DNA of 29,263 nt from Flavobacteriales bacterium UBA958 (GCA_002293045.1 DBCM01000088.1:1-29263); one strand, 5' to 3'; counted from the stretch's first letter, positions 7,801-17,122 are shown. Notes: generated by a model not told the origin, from the letters alone. Program-made: numbers and translations.

Positions 7801-10383
7801 ATGGCAGAAGGTGAAAAAATTATACAGATAAATATTGAGGATGAAATGAAATCTGCATACATCGATTATTCGATGTCTGTGATTGTTTCTCGGGCGCTGC
7901 CTGACGTACGCGATGGGTTTAAGCCTGTACATCGACGTGTATTGTATGGTATGCAAGACTTAGGTGTTTATTCAAATCGTCCATACAAGAAATCAGCGCG
8001 TATTGTCGGTGAAGTGTTAGGTAAGTATCACCCACACGGGGATAGCTCCGTATATGACACCATGGTACGTATGGCGCAGGAATGGTCCTTACGTTATCCC
8101 TTAGTAGACGGACAAGGTAACTTTGGTAGTGTGGATGGCGATTCTCCGGCAGCAATGCGTTATACAGAAGCAAGATTTAAGAAGATTGCTGAGGAAATGT
8201 TGGAAGATCTTGACAAGGAGACGGTTGATTTTAGACCAAATTTTGATGATAGCTTAGAAGAGCCAACAGTTTTACCAACAAAAATCCCTAACCTATTGGT
8301 GAATGGTGCTTCTGGAATCGCGGTGGGTATGGCTACCAACATGGCACCCCACAACCTCTCAGAAGTGATCGACGGCATTGTCGCTGTGATTGAAGATCCT
8401 GAATTACCTGTAGAAGATTTATTGCAATTTGTTAAAGCGCCGGATTTTCCAACAGGAGGAATAATTTATGGCTATGAAGGCGTTCGCGATGCCTTATTAA
8501 CTGGTCGTGGACGTATCGTTATGCGCGGAAAAGCGGAAATCGAGGAGGTTCAAGGGCGCGAACAAATCATCATCACAGAGATTCCTTATCAAGTGAACAA
8601 GGCGGAAATGATTAAAAAAATCGCCGAGCTCGTCAACGATAAAAAGATTGAAGGAATTTCTGATTTACGCGATGAATCAGACCGTAACGGAATGCGCGTT
8701 GTGGTGGAAATTAAGCGGGATGCGATCGCGAATGTGGTATTAAACAAACTATACAAGTTCTCGTCGCTACAGACCTCGTTTTCAGTCAATAACATCTGCT
8801 TAGTAGACGGTAGACCGCGTCTTTTAAACTTACGTGAAATCATCGATCAGTTTATTTTATTCCGTCACGATGTGGTGGTTAGAAGAACGCGTTATGAACT
8901 TAGAAAGGCAGAAGAACGGGCACACATCTTAGAAGGTTTGATCATTGCATCTGATAATATAGATGAAGTGATTGAAATCATCAAAACGTCAGACAGTCCA
9001 GACCATGCACGCGAGCGATTATCCGATCGATTTGGATTGAGTGAAATTCAGACGCGTGCCATTGTAGACATGCGTTTACGTCAGTTAACCGGTCTAGAAC
9101 AAGACAAACTTCGCAGCGAGTACGAAGAGTTAATGAAGTTGATTGCGGATTTAAAAGACATTTTAGATCGCGAAGAGCGCAGAATGCAAATTATTAAGGA
9201 TGAATTGATCGAAATCAAAGCCAAATACGGGGATGCTCGTCGTTCATCCATCGAATATGCGGCCTCTGAAATGCGCATGGAAGATTTAATTGCGGATGAA
9301 GAAGTTGTCATTACGATTTCTCACGCAGGTTATATTAAGCGTACGAACCTCAATGAATACAAGGTTCAGAATCGCGGCGGTATGGGATCTAAAGGTTCGA
9401 CCACCAGAGATAAAGATTTCTTGGAGCATTTATTTGTAGCGACAAACCATAATTACCTGTTAATTTTCACCGAGAAAGGACGTTGTTTCTGGATGCGTGT
9501 GTATGAAATTCCAGAAGGAAACAAATTATCCAAAGGAAGAGCGATTCAAAACTTGATTAATATTCCTCAGGACGATAAGGTTAAAGCATACGTAAAAGTT
9601 CAGGATTTAACAGACAAGGAATACATTAACAACAACTTCATCATCATGTGCACCAAGCACGGGGTGATTAAGAAAACATCGCTTGAGGCCTATTCCCGTC
9701 CGCGTACCAATGGAATCAATGCGATTACCATACGCGAAGGGGATGAATTACTCGAAGCGAAATTAACCAACGGAACGAACGAAATCGTTTTAGCAACATC
9801 ATCCGGTCGTGCGATTCGATTCAATGAATCTACGGTACGTCCAATGGGTAGAAACGCCTCTGGTGTGCGTGGTGTTACTTTAGCGGGTGGTTCAGACGAA
9901 GTGATTGGAATGATTTGCGTTGAAGACATCTTCTCTACCATCTTAGTGGTGTCAGAGAAAGGATTTGGCAAACGCACCTACTTGAACGATCCAGAAGATA
10001 AAGAACCGGTTTATCGCATTACCAACCGCGGTGGTAAAGGGGTTAAAACCTTGAACATTACAGAGAAAACGGGTAAATTACTATCGATTCAAAACGTATT
10101 CGACGAAGACGATTTAATGATCATCACCAAGTCTGGTGTTACCATCAGAATGCACGTGGATACCATTCGAACTATGGGTAGAGCGGCTCAAGGAGTTAAA
10201 TTAATTAACCTGAAAGGGAATGCCGAAATTGCTGCTATTGCTCGCGTACCGCGCAGTGAAGACGAGGATGAGGACGCTGAAGTGATTGATGCAGACAACA
10301 ATGGCGATGAGTTGAGCACCGATGGTATGAATATTGATGAACCAGATGCCGATTCTACGGATGAACTAACCGATAACGAATAA
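7801..10383 (+). CDS. gyrA: DNA gyrase subunit A
   Basis: This is the DNA-cleaving subunit of the type II topoisomerase that introduces negative supercoils. In 860 residues it has the winged-helix breakage domain with catalytic Tyr121 in AAMRYTEAR, followed by a tower and coiled-coil region and a six-bladed C-terminal wrapping domain. The quinolone-contact loop reads GDSSVYD, with Ser82 and Asp86 at the places of E. coli Ser83 and Asp87, so it looks like a drug-sensitive form. The GyrA box is a variant, QNRGGMGSKG, starting at residue 523; a further NRGGKG occurs in a later blade. The last roughly 45 residues form a strongly acidic tail. It begins a two-gene unit with the TPR gene, which starts 7 bp after its stop. 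Confidence 0.98.
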   Translation: MAEGEKIIQINIEDEMKSAYIDYSMSVIVSRALPDVRDGFKPVHRRVLYGMQDLGVYSNRPYKKSARIVGEVLGKYHPHGDSSVYDTMVRMAQEWSLRYPLVDGQGNFGSVDGDSPAAMRYTEARFKKIAEEMLEDLDKETVDFRPNFDDSLEEPTVLPTKIPNLLVNGASGIAVGMATNMAPHNLSEVIDGIVAVIEDPELPVEDLLQFVKAPDFPTGGIIYGYEGVRDALLTGRGRIVMRGKAEIEEVQGREQIIITEIPYQVNKAEMIKKIAELVNDKKIEGISDLRDESDRNGMRVVVEIKRDAIANVVLNKLYKFSSLQTSFSVNNICLVDGRPRLLNLREIIDQFILFRHDVVVRRTRYELRKAEERAHILEGLIIASDNIDEVIEIIKTSDSPDHARERLSDRFGLSEIQTRAIVDMRLRQLTGLEQDKLRSEYEELMKLIADLKDILDREERRMQIIKDELIEIKAKYGDARRSSIEYAASEMRMEDLIADEEVVITISHAGYIKRTNLNEYKVQNRGGMGSKGSTTRDKDFLEHLFVATNHNYLLIFTEKGRCFWMRVYEIPEGNKLSKGRAIQNLINIPQDDKVKAYVKVQDLTDKEYINNNFIIMCTKHGVIKKTSLEAYSRPRTNGINAITIREGDELLEAKLTNGTNEIVLATSSGRAIRFNESTVRPMGRNASGVRGVTLAGGSDEVIGMICVEDIFSTILVVSEKGFGKRTYLNDPEDKEPVYRITNRGGKGVKTLNITEKTGKLLSIQNVFDEDDLMIITKSGVTIRMHVDTIRTMGRAAQGVKLINLKGNAEIAAIARVPRSEDEDEDAEVIDADNNGDELSTDGMNIDEPDADSTDELTDNE

Positions 10384-10390
10384 TAACTAT

Positions 10391-11509
10391 ATGAAAAAAA
10401 TCAGTTTACTGGTTGCTTTAATGTTTGTTGGAGCTTCCTTCTTTGCACAAAAGTCTAGTATTACAGACGCAGCGCTCAAGTATAAAAAATACAACCCTTT
10501 CGGTAGTATGGAAGAAAATAAAAAAGCCCTGACTGGCGCCAAAGCAGATATAGATTTAGCAGCGGTAAATACAGAAACGGCAAACGACCCATACATGCAT
10601 CGTTATCGTGGGATTATTTATTTTGGATTAATGGAGATTGCCACCTTGGAAGCCAGTATGTCAGGCGCTCAACCCGATGAAAATGTGATTAAGGAGTATG
10701 ATGCAAAAATTAAAGAGAGCTTCAACGCCGTATTAAATCACGCGAAGGGAAAAGAAGACAAAAAAGCGGTTCTGGAGTTTGTGAATGCAAAATCTCAATT
10801 TGTGTTTGAAGCTGGACTGTCTATGTTTAACGCCAAAAACTACGCAGAAGCTACACAGATGTTTATTGGTGCCTATCAAATTTCTAAATACATAAACGTA
10901 GAAAATGAAGAGGCAAAAGGAAACACCATGTTAAGTTTCGTACGTGCTACGGATACCTTGATTAAACAACAGAAGTTGGATGACGCAAGCAAACTTGGGG
11001 ATTTAGTTTATTCAAGTGTTCCAAAAAACATTGAAATTTTAATTTCTCTAATCAATATCAATCTTCAGAAGAATGATATCGTAACCACAGAAAAATATTT
11101 GAACGAAGCGACGTCTTTGGATACCACCAACAAATCACTTTTCGTTGTTCTCGGAACCTCATTGATGGAGTTAAAACAACCTTACAAAGCAGAACAAGCT
11201 TTCTTGAAAGCCTTGAAAATCGATCAATTTTATCCAGATGCTGTATACCAATATTGCACCTTTATGTTTAACTGGTCAAGAGATATGTCGAATGCGTCTT
11301 CAGATTTGAATCCAAAGGACCCAAATGTTGCCAAAATGCAAAAAGAGGCGTTGGAGATTATGAATCGAATTCCCATGTATCTAGATCCCTATTTAGAAAA
11401 AATTTCAAACGACAAAACTGCCTTAGAAATCGGATGGAAAGTATACTACATGCTTGAAAACGAAGAAAAGTCAGCAGAACTTAAGAAACGATGGGAAGCC
11501 ATTAAATAA
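10391..11509 (+). CDS. Secreted TPR-repeat protein downstream of gyrA
   Basis: This 372-residue protein begins with a Sec signal peptide (a KK, then a hydrophobic stretch ending near FFAQ-K), with no lipobox cysteine, so it is probably soluble in the periplasm or exposed at the envelope. The rest is helical and contains TPR-like units, clearest at PYKAEQAFLKALKIDQFYPDA (about residues 258-278) and at FNAKNYAEATQMFIGAYQ. TPR folds usually mediate protein-protein contacts; the partner is unknown. The 7-bp gap after gyrA suggests co-transcription, and a strong terminator follows. Function beyond the TPR fold cannot be given. Confidence 0.85.
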   Translation: MKKISLLVALMFVGASFFAQKSSITDAALKYKKYNPFGSMEENKKALTGAKADIDLAAVNTETANDPYMHRYRGIIYFGLMEIATLEASMSGAQPDENVIKEYDAKIKESFNAVLNHAKGKEDKKAVLEFVNAKSQFVFEAGLSMFNAKNYAEATQMFIGAYQISKYINVENEEAKGNTMLSFVRATDTLIKQQKLDDASKLGDLVYSSVPKNIEILISLININLQKNDIVTTEKYLNEATSLDTTNKSLFVVLGTSLMELKQPYKAEQAFLKALKIDQFYPDAVYQYCTFMFNWSRDMSNASSDLNPKDPNVAKMQKEALEIMNRIPMYLDPYLEKISNDKTALEIGWKVYYMLENEEKSAELKKRWEAIK

Positions 11510-11513
11510 GACA

Positions 11514-11541
11514 AAGCCTCGCTCATGCGGGGCTTTTTTTT
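11514..11541 (+). terminator. Rho-independent terminator of the gyrA-TPR unit
   Basis: The nine-base arms AAGCCTCGC and GCGGGGCTT pair with one T-G wobble around a TCAT loop, and T residues continue to 11541. It begins 5 bp after the TPR stop codon. Confidence 0.9.
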
Positions 11542-11568
11542 ACCTACAGCTTGTCCGTGGAGTCGTAT

Positions 11569-11584
11569 TAAATTTGTATTTTTG
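11569..11584 (+). promoter_or_regulatory. Two adjacent -7 elements before the BatA-type gene
   Basis: TAAATTTG (11569-11576) and TATTTTTG (11577-11584) are abutting exact matches to TAnnTTTG, ending 12 and 4 nt before the ATG at 11589. A TTG at 11551-11553 gives spacers of 15 and 23 nt respectively. Whichever box is used, the 5' leader would be only a few nucleotides or absent. Confidence 0.6.
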
Positions 11585-11588
11585 AACT

Positions 11589-13646
11589 ATGTCATTTGTG
11601 CATCCAGGGTATTTATGGTTTCTCAGCCTGCTTGCCATCCCCATTATTCTGCATCTTTTTCATTTTAGGCGGTTTAAGCGCTTCTATTTTCCGTCCCTCA
11701 AATATCTAAAAGAACAAGAGCAGGAAAAGAAATCAGTAAAAAAACTCCGACGCTTACTCATTTTAATTAGTCGACTTCTCACCTTTTCTGCACTCATTCT
11801 AGCTTTTGCACAACCCTTTTTCAAACAAGCGACACAAACAAAAAACGGTATTCCTGTCACGGCAATTTATGTGGATAATTCTCTTTCCATGAGCGCCAAA
11901 GGAACAGAAGGGGAATTGTTTTCTGAGGCTAGAGAAATCGCTAAAAACATCATCACTAAAAGTACGGGAAACACCCGCTTTTTTATTGTTACTAATGGTT
12001 TTCTAGGCACGGAGCGGAAATTACATTCCAAAGCCACTGCATTGGAAGTGATCGATAAAATAACACTCAACAAATCGCCTCGCGCCATGGAACAAGTCTT
12101 GCAATGGCAGCAAGAATACCTTAATCGATATCACCGTGAAATTGCCAGTATTTCCAAAGTGAACAGCGTTTATATTTCTGATTTTCAAAAAAGCACCAAT
12201 AGTTTTTCCGCATTCAAACATGAGCAAACCCCTTGGAACGAACAGGCGTACATCATTCAATGCCTGCCTCAAAATTCCGATAATTTATTCGTAGATTCTG
12301 TTTGGATGGAAAATCCAGTACATAAACCTGGTCAATCGTGTAAATTGAATTTTCGGGTGAAGAATGTGGGTGAAAATGACGCGGAGGATGTCCCCGTGAC
12401 CGTGCTGTTTGATGGAAAAACCCGCATGACCAACCTATCAATCAATGCACAAAGTAGTGCCACGAGTCATATGTTTTTCACACCCAATACACCGGGATAT
12501 ATGGAAGGCAAGGTAAGTGTGTCGGACCGAAGCATTACCTTTGATGACGATTTTTACTTTACCAACGAGCTGGAAACCCAAGGAAATGTGGTTCTAGTAA
12601 ATGGTGAGTCCGGTGAAGCCAGCACCGCAAAAGTATTCTCAACTGAACCGTTTTATCAATTAGAAAGTTGCTCGGAATTTTCCTTCAACAAACGCCTGCT
12701 TAATCAAGCGGATCTGTTGATTTTGAACGGGATTAATGAACTTCCTTCCGGACTAATCTCTGATGTTAACGCGTTTATTGCACAAGGAGGAAGTGTGTTT
12801 TGCATCCCCGGCAACAACATAAACATGACCGATTACAAGCAATTTTTAAATATGCTCGGGCTATCAGGTTTTAATGGAAAAGTAACTACAGGTAATCAAC
12901 TTTCCGAAATTTCCTATGCCAGTAATTTTTTCAACGGCATGTTCGATAAGCAACAAACCGCTCTGAATTTACCCTTGTTAAAAAGTGTTTATGCCCTCAG
13001 GGATTACAGACAAGCAAATGCAGAAGTACTGTTGAAACTAAGGAATCAATTGCCTTTGATGCTTGCCGTAAAACAAAAAGGCACATGTTATCTACTAACC
13101 ACGGAATTGAGTAAATCCAATGGAGGCTTTACCGCTAATGCCCTTTTTCCTTCCATTTTGTTGAGAAGTGCAGAACTCAGTCTTCGATCCTTTCCCTCCT
13201 ACTTTACCATAGGGGCTGCAGGGGTGCTTGAAATTCCTAGCAATGCGAATCAAGATGAACCGTTAACATTGAATTCCTCCGCAGAAACATTCATACCAAA
13301 GCAAATGGTCACCGATGGAATGGTGCGCTTGCAGCTAAATCAACCCGAACTTAACGAACGCATTACAGAAGGCTTCTATACCGTAAAATCATCCCAGGTC
13401 CTTGGAAAACTTGCTTTCAATTTAAATCGAAGCGAATCGAATACCGCCCTACTAAGTCAAGACGTGCTTAAATTTCAGTTTGAGCAGGCAGGGTTTTCGA
13501 ACGTTTCTATTCAACGCATGCGCGATGGGAATTCAAGTTTTGAGTTCTCGATGGAAAAACCTAGTTCATTTTGGCGTACTTTTGTTTTATTGGCGCTTCT
13601 TTTCTTACTGGTTGAGATGGCCATATTAAAATTCTGGAAATCATGA
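11589..13646 (+). CDS. BatA-domain membrane protein with VWA-like MIDAS motif
   Basis: The N-terminus has the BatA/aerotolerance-regulator layout: two hydrophobic segments (about residues 8-26 and 56-76) flanking a basic loop with HLFHFRRFKRFYFPSLKYL. A VWA-like region follows, with the metal-site motif DNSLS at residues 96-100. The middle (about 210-330) looks like beta-sandwich domains, then a flavodoxin or GATase-like stretch (GQSVFCIPGNN type, about 390-430), and one C-terminal transmembrane helix (about 660-680). At 685 residues it is longer than BatA itself and matches the larger BatA-domain proteins common in Bacteroidota. Their role is not established; links to oxidative stress and to envelope MoxR/Bat systems have been proposed for the family. 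Its stop overlaps the next start (ATGA). Confidence 0.8.
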   Translation: MSFVHPGYLWFLSLLAIPIILHLFHFRRFKRFYFPSLKYLKEQEQEKKSVKKLRRLLILISRLLTFSALILAFAQPFFKQATQTKNGIPVTAIYVDNSLSMSAKGTEGELFSEAREIAKNIITKSTGNTRFFIVTNGFLGTERKLHSKATALEVIDKITLNKSPRAMEQVLQWQQEYLNRYHREIASISKVNSVYISDFQKSTNSFSAFKHEQTPWNEQAYIIQCLPQNSDNLFVDSVWMENPVHKPGQSCKLNFRVKNVGENDAEDVPVTVLFDGKTRMTNLSINAQSSATSHMFFTPNTPGYMEGKVSVSDRSITFDDDFYFTNELETQGNVVLVNGESGEASTAKVFSTEPFYQLESCSEFSFNKRLLNQADLLILNGINELPSGLISDVNAFIAQGGSVFCIPGNNINMTDYKQFLNMLGLSGFNGKVTTGNQLSEISYASNFFNGMFDKQQTALNLPLLKSVYALRDYRQANAEVLLKLRNQLPLMLAVKQKGTCYLLTTELSKSNGGFTANALFPSILLRSAELSLRSFPSYFTIGAAGVLEIPSNANQDEPLTLNSSAETFIPKQMVTDGMVRLQLNQPELNERITEGFYTVKSSQVLGKLAFNLNRSESNTALLSQDVLKFQFEQAGFSNVSIQRMRDGNSSFEFSMEKPSSFWRTFVLLALLFLLVEMAILKFWKS

Positions 13647-14911
13647 AGATTCTGTTAAAATCAGCACGAATTACGGATGTTGAATCACCACACAACAACA
13701 CAAGTAAAGACATTCTAATTTCCAACGGCAAGATTGAAAACATCGCCACCTCCATAACCGACTCCGAGGCTATGCTGCTCAATATACCGTCGCTCCACGT
13801 GTCGCAAGGCTGGGTTGATTTCAAGGCTGCTTTGTACGACCCAGGATTTGAAGAGCGAGGCGGTTTGACCCAAGGCCTTGATGATGCGGCACTTGGTGGG
13901 TTTACTCACCTTGGCGTCTTGCCCTCCGATACTCCGAGCACTGATAACAAGTCGGCGATTGAATACAAGCGACGAATGTCCAGTGGACACTGTGTATCGA
14001 TGCACCCTATCGGAGCAATTTCAAAAAAGCAAAGTGGGAAGGAGCTTTCTGATATGTTTGAGATGTACCAAGCTGGTACAGTGTGGTTCTCGGATGATCA
14101 GCATCCAGTCAATGAGGGAATTCTAACTCGAGCCCTACTCTATTCACGCGATTTTGGCGGTAGAATTCAGGTTACCCCAAGGTCAAATAGTTTTTCATTG
14201 GATGCACAAGTGAACGAAGGAGTTGGCTCCACACGCACGGGGCTAAAGGGCGACCCATCGTTGGATGAACGAATTCAAGTCATCAAAGCCATCGAAATTG
14301 CCACATATACTCAAACTGCTGTGCATCTTTCCGGAATTTCCACCAAAGAATCACTTGCTCCTATTCAGGCCGCGAAAAAGGCAGGCTTACCCATTACTTG
14401 TGATGTACATGTCATGAATTTGTGCTTTACTGAACAAGAAATATTGGATTTCGACACACGATACAAAGTGCTTCCTGTGCTGCGAACGGAGGCAGATCGA
14501 CTCGCGTTGATTCATGGCTTAACACAAGGTATCATCGATGCTGTGGTTACGGATCATCGCCCATTTGTATTGGATGACAAACAAGTGGCCTTTGATGAAG
14601 CGAATTTCGGCGCACCTCAATTACAAACTGCCTATGCTGCCATGTTAAAACATACCGGATTATCAAGCGATGCATTGGTAGAGCAACTTTCTGTAAAAAA
14701 CCGGTCCTTGTTTGGTATTGCTTCTAATCCCATACAACTTGGAGCAACAGCGGATTTAACCTTTTATGTTCCCGGCTTAGCATGGGAAATAGATAAGAGC
14801 TCACGAGCGCAGGCTTGCAACCCCTTTGCGGGTCAAACCCTGATCGGACGTGCGATTGGTATTGTAAATAACGGGATTGTTATGTTAAATGAGCCCGGCC
14901 ATGTCAGCTAA
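13643..14911 (+). CDS. Dihydroorotase-like protein, predicted catalytically inactive
   Basis: Overall sequence and the 422-residue length match type I dihydroorotases, which close carbamoyl-aspartate to dihydroorotate in pyrimidine synthesis. Landmarks are DPGFEERGG, the FSDD motif with Asp151, HLSGISTKES and VTDHRPF with Asp304. However, the metal-binding HxH near the start (DMHVHLREPG in active enzymes) reads DFKAALYDPG, so both His are lost (Lys61, Ala63). The other two His ligand positions hold Thr178 (QVTPR) and Gly231 (HLSGIST). Only the two Asp positions survive. Such pseudo-dihydroorotases are known in pseudomonads, where one supports aspartate transcarbamoylase assembly; that role here is inference. 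It overlaps the BatA-type gene by 4 bp and the methyltransferase gene by 23 bp. Confidence 0.85.
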   Translation: MKILLKSARITDVESPHNNTSKDILISNGKIENIATSITDSEAMLLNIPSLHVSQGWVDFKAALYDPGFEERGGLTQGLDDAALGGFTHLGVLPSDTPSTDNKSAIEYKRRMSSGHCVSMHPIGAISKKQSGKELSDMFEMYQAGTVWFSDDQHPVNEGILTRALLYSRDFGGRIQVTPRSNSFSLDAQVNEGVGSTRTGLKGDPSLDERIQVIKAIEIATYTQTAVHLSGISTKESLAPIQAAKKAGLPITCDVHVMNLCFTEQEILDFDTRYKVLPVLRTEADRLALIHGLTQGIIDAVVTDHRPFVLDDKQVAFDEANFGAPQLQTAYAAMLKHTGLSSDALVEQLSVKNRSLFGIASNPIQLGATADLTFYVPGLAWEIDKSSRAQACNPFAGQTLIGRAIGIVNNGIVMLNEPGHVS

Positions 14912-15455
14912 GGCATTCATCGCTCAATTCCTAAAGAAGGGAAATAAAGTAGGGGCCGTGGCACCTAGCTCACGCTTTTTGGCGGCTAAAATGCTTAAAC
15001 AAATTCCATTCAATCGCTGTGAAACTATTGTTGAATTTGGTCCAGGCACTGGCGCTTTCACAGGATATATTCAAGAAAAAATGATGCCTAATGCGCGTTT
15101 AATCATCATTGAGCTTAACGAAATTTTTTACCACGACTTGGTACAGAAATTTACCCGTTCAAATACGGAAATCATCCAAGGCTCCGCCACAGATTTATCG
15201 AAGATCCTATCCGAACGAGGCATTCAGCACGCAGACTGCATCATTTCTTCCCTCCCTTTGGCGATTTTCCATGAAACCTTAAGAGAAAGTATACTGACTT
15301 CTGCCCATCAGTGTTTATCTAAAGGTGGGCATTTTGTTCAATTCCAATATTCCTTGCAATCTAAGAAGGCCATACAGCGGCATTTCAACCACATGAACTT
15401 GGCATTTACCCCGCTAAATCTTCCCCCGGCGTTCGTTTATAGCTGCAAAAAATAA
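14889..15455 (+). CDS. SAM-dependent methyltransferase, PmtA/KsgA-like
   Basis: This 188-residue class I methyltransferase has SAM motif I VEFGPGTGAFT (about residues 47-57), an acidic residue at the end of strand 2 (IIELNE) and a motif IV-like ISSLPLAIF. The stretch GAVAPSSRFLA near the N-terminus resembles bacterial phospholipid N-methyltransferases of the PmtA group; rRNA adenine dimethylases are the other relative. Phosphatidylethanolamine methylation is a reasonable guess but not shown. The start used (14889) overlaps the dihydroorotase-like gene by 23 bp; a second ATG at 14901 gives MSAK and is equally possible. It is probably the third gene of the BatA-type operon. Confidence 0.75.
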   Translation: MSPAMSAKAFIAQFLKKGNKVGAVAPSSRFLAAKMLKQIPFNRCETIVEFGPGTGAFTGYIQEKMMPNARLIIIELNEIFYHDLVQKFTRSNTEIIQGSATDLSKILSERGIQHADCIISSLPLAIFHETLRESILTSAHQCLSKGGHFVQFQYSLQSKKAIQRHFNHMNLAFTPLNLPPAFVYSCKK

Positions 15456-15474
15456 GGAACTCGCTCAAAGTCCT

Positions 15475-15482
15475 TATCTTTG
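15475..15482 (+). promoter_or_regulatory. -7 promoter element of the ABC-F gene
   Basis: TATCTTTG matches TAnnTTTG exactly and ends 15 nt before the ATG at 15498. No TTG stands at a suitable -33 distance. Confidence 0.55.
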
Positions 15483-15497
15483 CGCAAAATCTAAGAA

Positions 15498-17117
15498 ATG
15501 TTATCTGTACAGAATCTATCCCTGCAATTTGGGAAGCGTGTGTTATTTGATGAAGTAAATGCAAAGTTTGTCCAAGGAAATTGTTATGGCGTCATTGGAG
15601 CGAACGGGGCAGGAAAATCCACCTTTCTTAAAATTCTAATTGGTGAACAAGACCCCACGACCGGCAGGGTTGAATTAGAGCCTGGAAAACGCATTGCTTT
15701 TTTACGTCAAAATCACTTTGAATTTGATCAATATCCTGTTTTACAAACAGTAATCATGGGACACAAGCGCTTGTATGAAATCATGCAAGAGAAAGACACG
15801 CTTTATGCAAAAGAAGACTTTTCAGAAGCGGATGGCATGAGAACCGCAGAATTAGAGGGCGAATTTGCAGATTTAGAAGGATGGAATGCAGAAACAGATG
15901 CCGCTACCTTATTGAGTAATCTTGGAATCGACGAGAGTAAACACGATCAGTTGATGCAAGAGATTTCAAACGAGTTGAAAGTTCGAATCCTTCTTGCGCA
16001 AGCACTATTTGGCAACCCTGACGTGTTAATTCTCGATGAGCCGACGAATGACCTTGACCTGAAGACGATTTCATGGCTTGAAGATTTCTTATTGGATTTT
16101 CGAAATACGGTGATTGTAGTATCCCACGACCGTCACTTTTTAGACACCGTCTGCACGCACATTTGCGACATTGATTATTCAAAAATAAATTTATTTACGG
16201 GGAACTATACCTTTTGGTATGAAAGCTCACAGCTTGCAGCCAAACAACGTTCAGATAAGAATAAAAAGGCAGAGGAAAAGAAGAAAGAACTCATGGAGTT
16301 TATTTCTCGATTCTCTGCGAATGCCGCGAAATCAAAGCAAGCCACCAGCCGACGTAAAATGTTGGATAATTTGGATTTAGAAGAAATTAAACCCTCCTCT
16401 AGAAGGTATCCTGGAATTACCTTTCATCAAGAGCGCGACGCAGGAAATCAAATACTTTCAGTTGAAAATTTGGGTAAAAAACATGAAGGAAAATTCCTGT
16501 TTCAAGGCATTACATTTACAGCAAACAAAGGAGATAAAATCGCCATCGTTTCTAGGGATTCGGTGGCCTTGACGCAATTCTTTGAGGTGCTGAATCAAGA
16601 AACAGCCGCCGATAGCGGTTCCTTTACTTTTGGAACCACCATAAGCACGGCCTATTTACCTAACGACAATCACCATTTCTTTGCGGATAAGGTCAGTTTG
16701 ATTGACTGGCTTCGTCAATACGCGCAAGGAGATGAAGAACGCGAAGAAGTTTATTTAAGAACCTTTTTAGGACGCATGCTATTTACAGGTGAAGAGGCGA
16801 TGAAAACAGCCAATGTACTTTCTGGAGGTGAAAAAGTGCGTTGCATGCTCTCCAAAATGATGTTAGCCAAGGCAAATTTCTTATTGATGGATGAGCCAAC
16901 CAACCACCTAGACTTAGAATCAATTACGGCCTTAAACAATGCCATGATCGATTTTAGAGGATCAATGTTGTTTACGTCGCATGACCAGGCGCTTGTTAAT
17001 ACGGTCGCCAATCGCATTATTGAATTGACTCCAAAGGGTATGATCGATAAGATGATGACCTACGATGATTATATCGCTGATGCTAAAATTGCGCAGCTGC
17101 AAGACGAATTATACTAA
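15498..17117 (+). CDS. ABC-F family ATPase (YbiT-like), with one degenerate nucleotide-binding half
   Basis: This soluble tandem ATPase has no membrane domain. ABC-F proteins bind the ribosome and affect elongation or antibiotic protection. In 539 residues NBD1 has a good Walker A (GANGAGKS, 34-41) and Walker B (LILDEPTNDLDL), but its signature reads ISNEL (156-160) instead of LSGGE. NBD2 has an intact signature LSGGE (441-445) and Walker B LLMDEPTNHLDL, but its Walker A position reads SRDSVALT (352-359), without the Gly and Lys. A charged linker (about 245-300, KKAEEKKKELMEF) joins the halves. The layout is closest to the YbiT group. The M61-type gene starts 5 bp after the stop, suggesting co-transcription. 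It is unlikely to be a specific resistance determinant, because the context is housekeeping. Confidence 0.92.
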   Translation: MLSVQNLSLQFGKRVLFDEVNAKFVQGNCYGVIGANGAGKSTFLKILIGEQDPTTGRVELEPGKRIAFLRQNHFEFDQYPVLQTVIMGHKRLYEIMQEKDTLYAKEDFSEADGMRTAELEGEFADLEGWNAETDAATLLSNLGIDESKHDQLMQEISNELKVRILLAQALFGNPDVLILDEPTNDLDLKTISWLEDFLLDFRNTVIVVSHDRHFLDTVCTHICDIDYSKINLFTGNYTFWYESSQLAAKQRSDKNKKAEEKKKELMEFISRFSANAAKSKQATSRRKMLDNLDLEEIKPSSRRYPGITFHQERDAGNQILSVENLGKKHEGKFLFQGITFTANKGDKIAIVSRDSVALTQFFEVLNQETAADSGSFTFGTTISTAYLPNDNHHFFADKVSLIDWLRQYAQGDEEREEVYLRTFLGRMLFTGEEAMKTANVLSGGEKVRCMLSKMMLAKANFLLMDEPTNHLDLESITALNNAMIDFRGSMLFTSHDQALVNTVANRIIELTPKGMIDKMMTYDDYIADAKIAQLQDELY

Positions 17118-17122
17118 GGGGC

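Noticed and set aside
15464..15480. Weak inverted repeat AAGGA/TCCTT after the methyltransferase gene, considered as a terminator
   Set aside because: The stem is only five pairs with a long loop and no T run; the region reads better as the ABC-F promoter.
15498..17117. ABC-F gene as an antibiotic resistance determinant
   Set aside because: The layout is closer to the housekeeping YbiT group, and there are no mobile elements or other resistance genes nearby.
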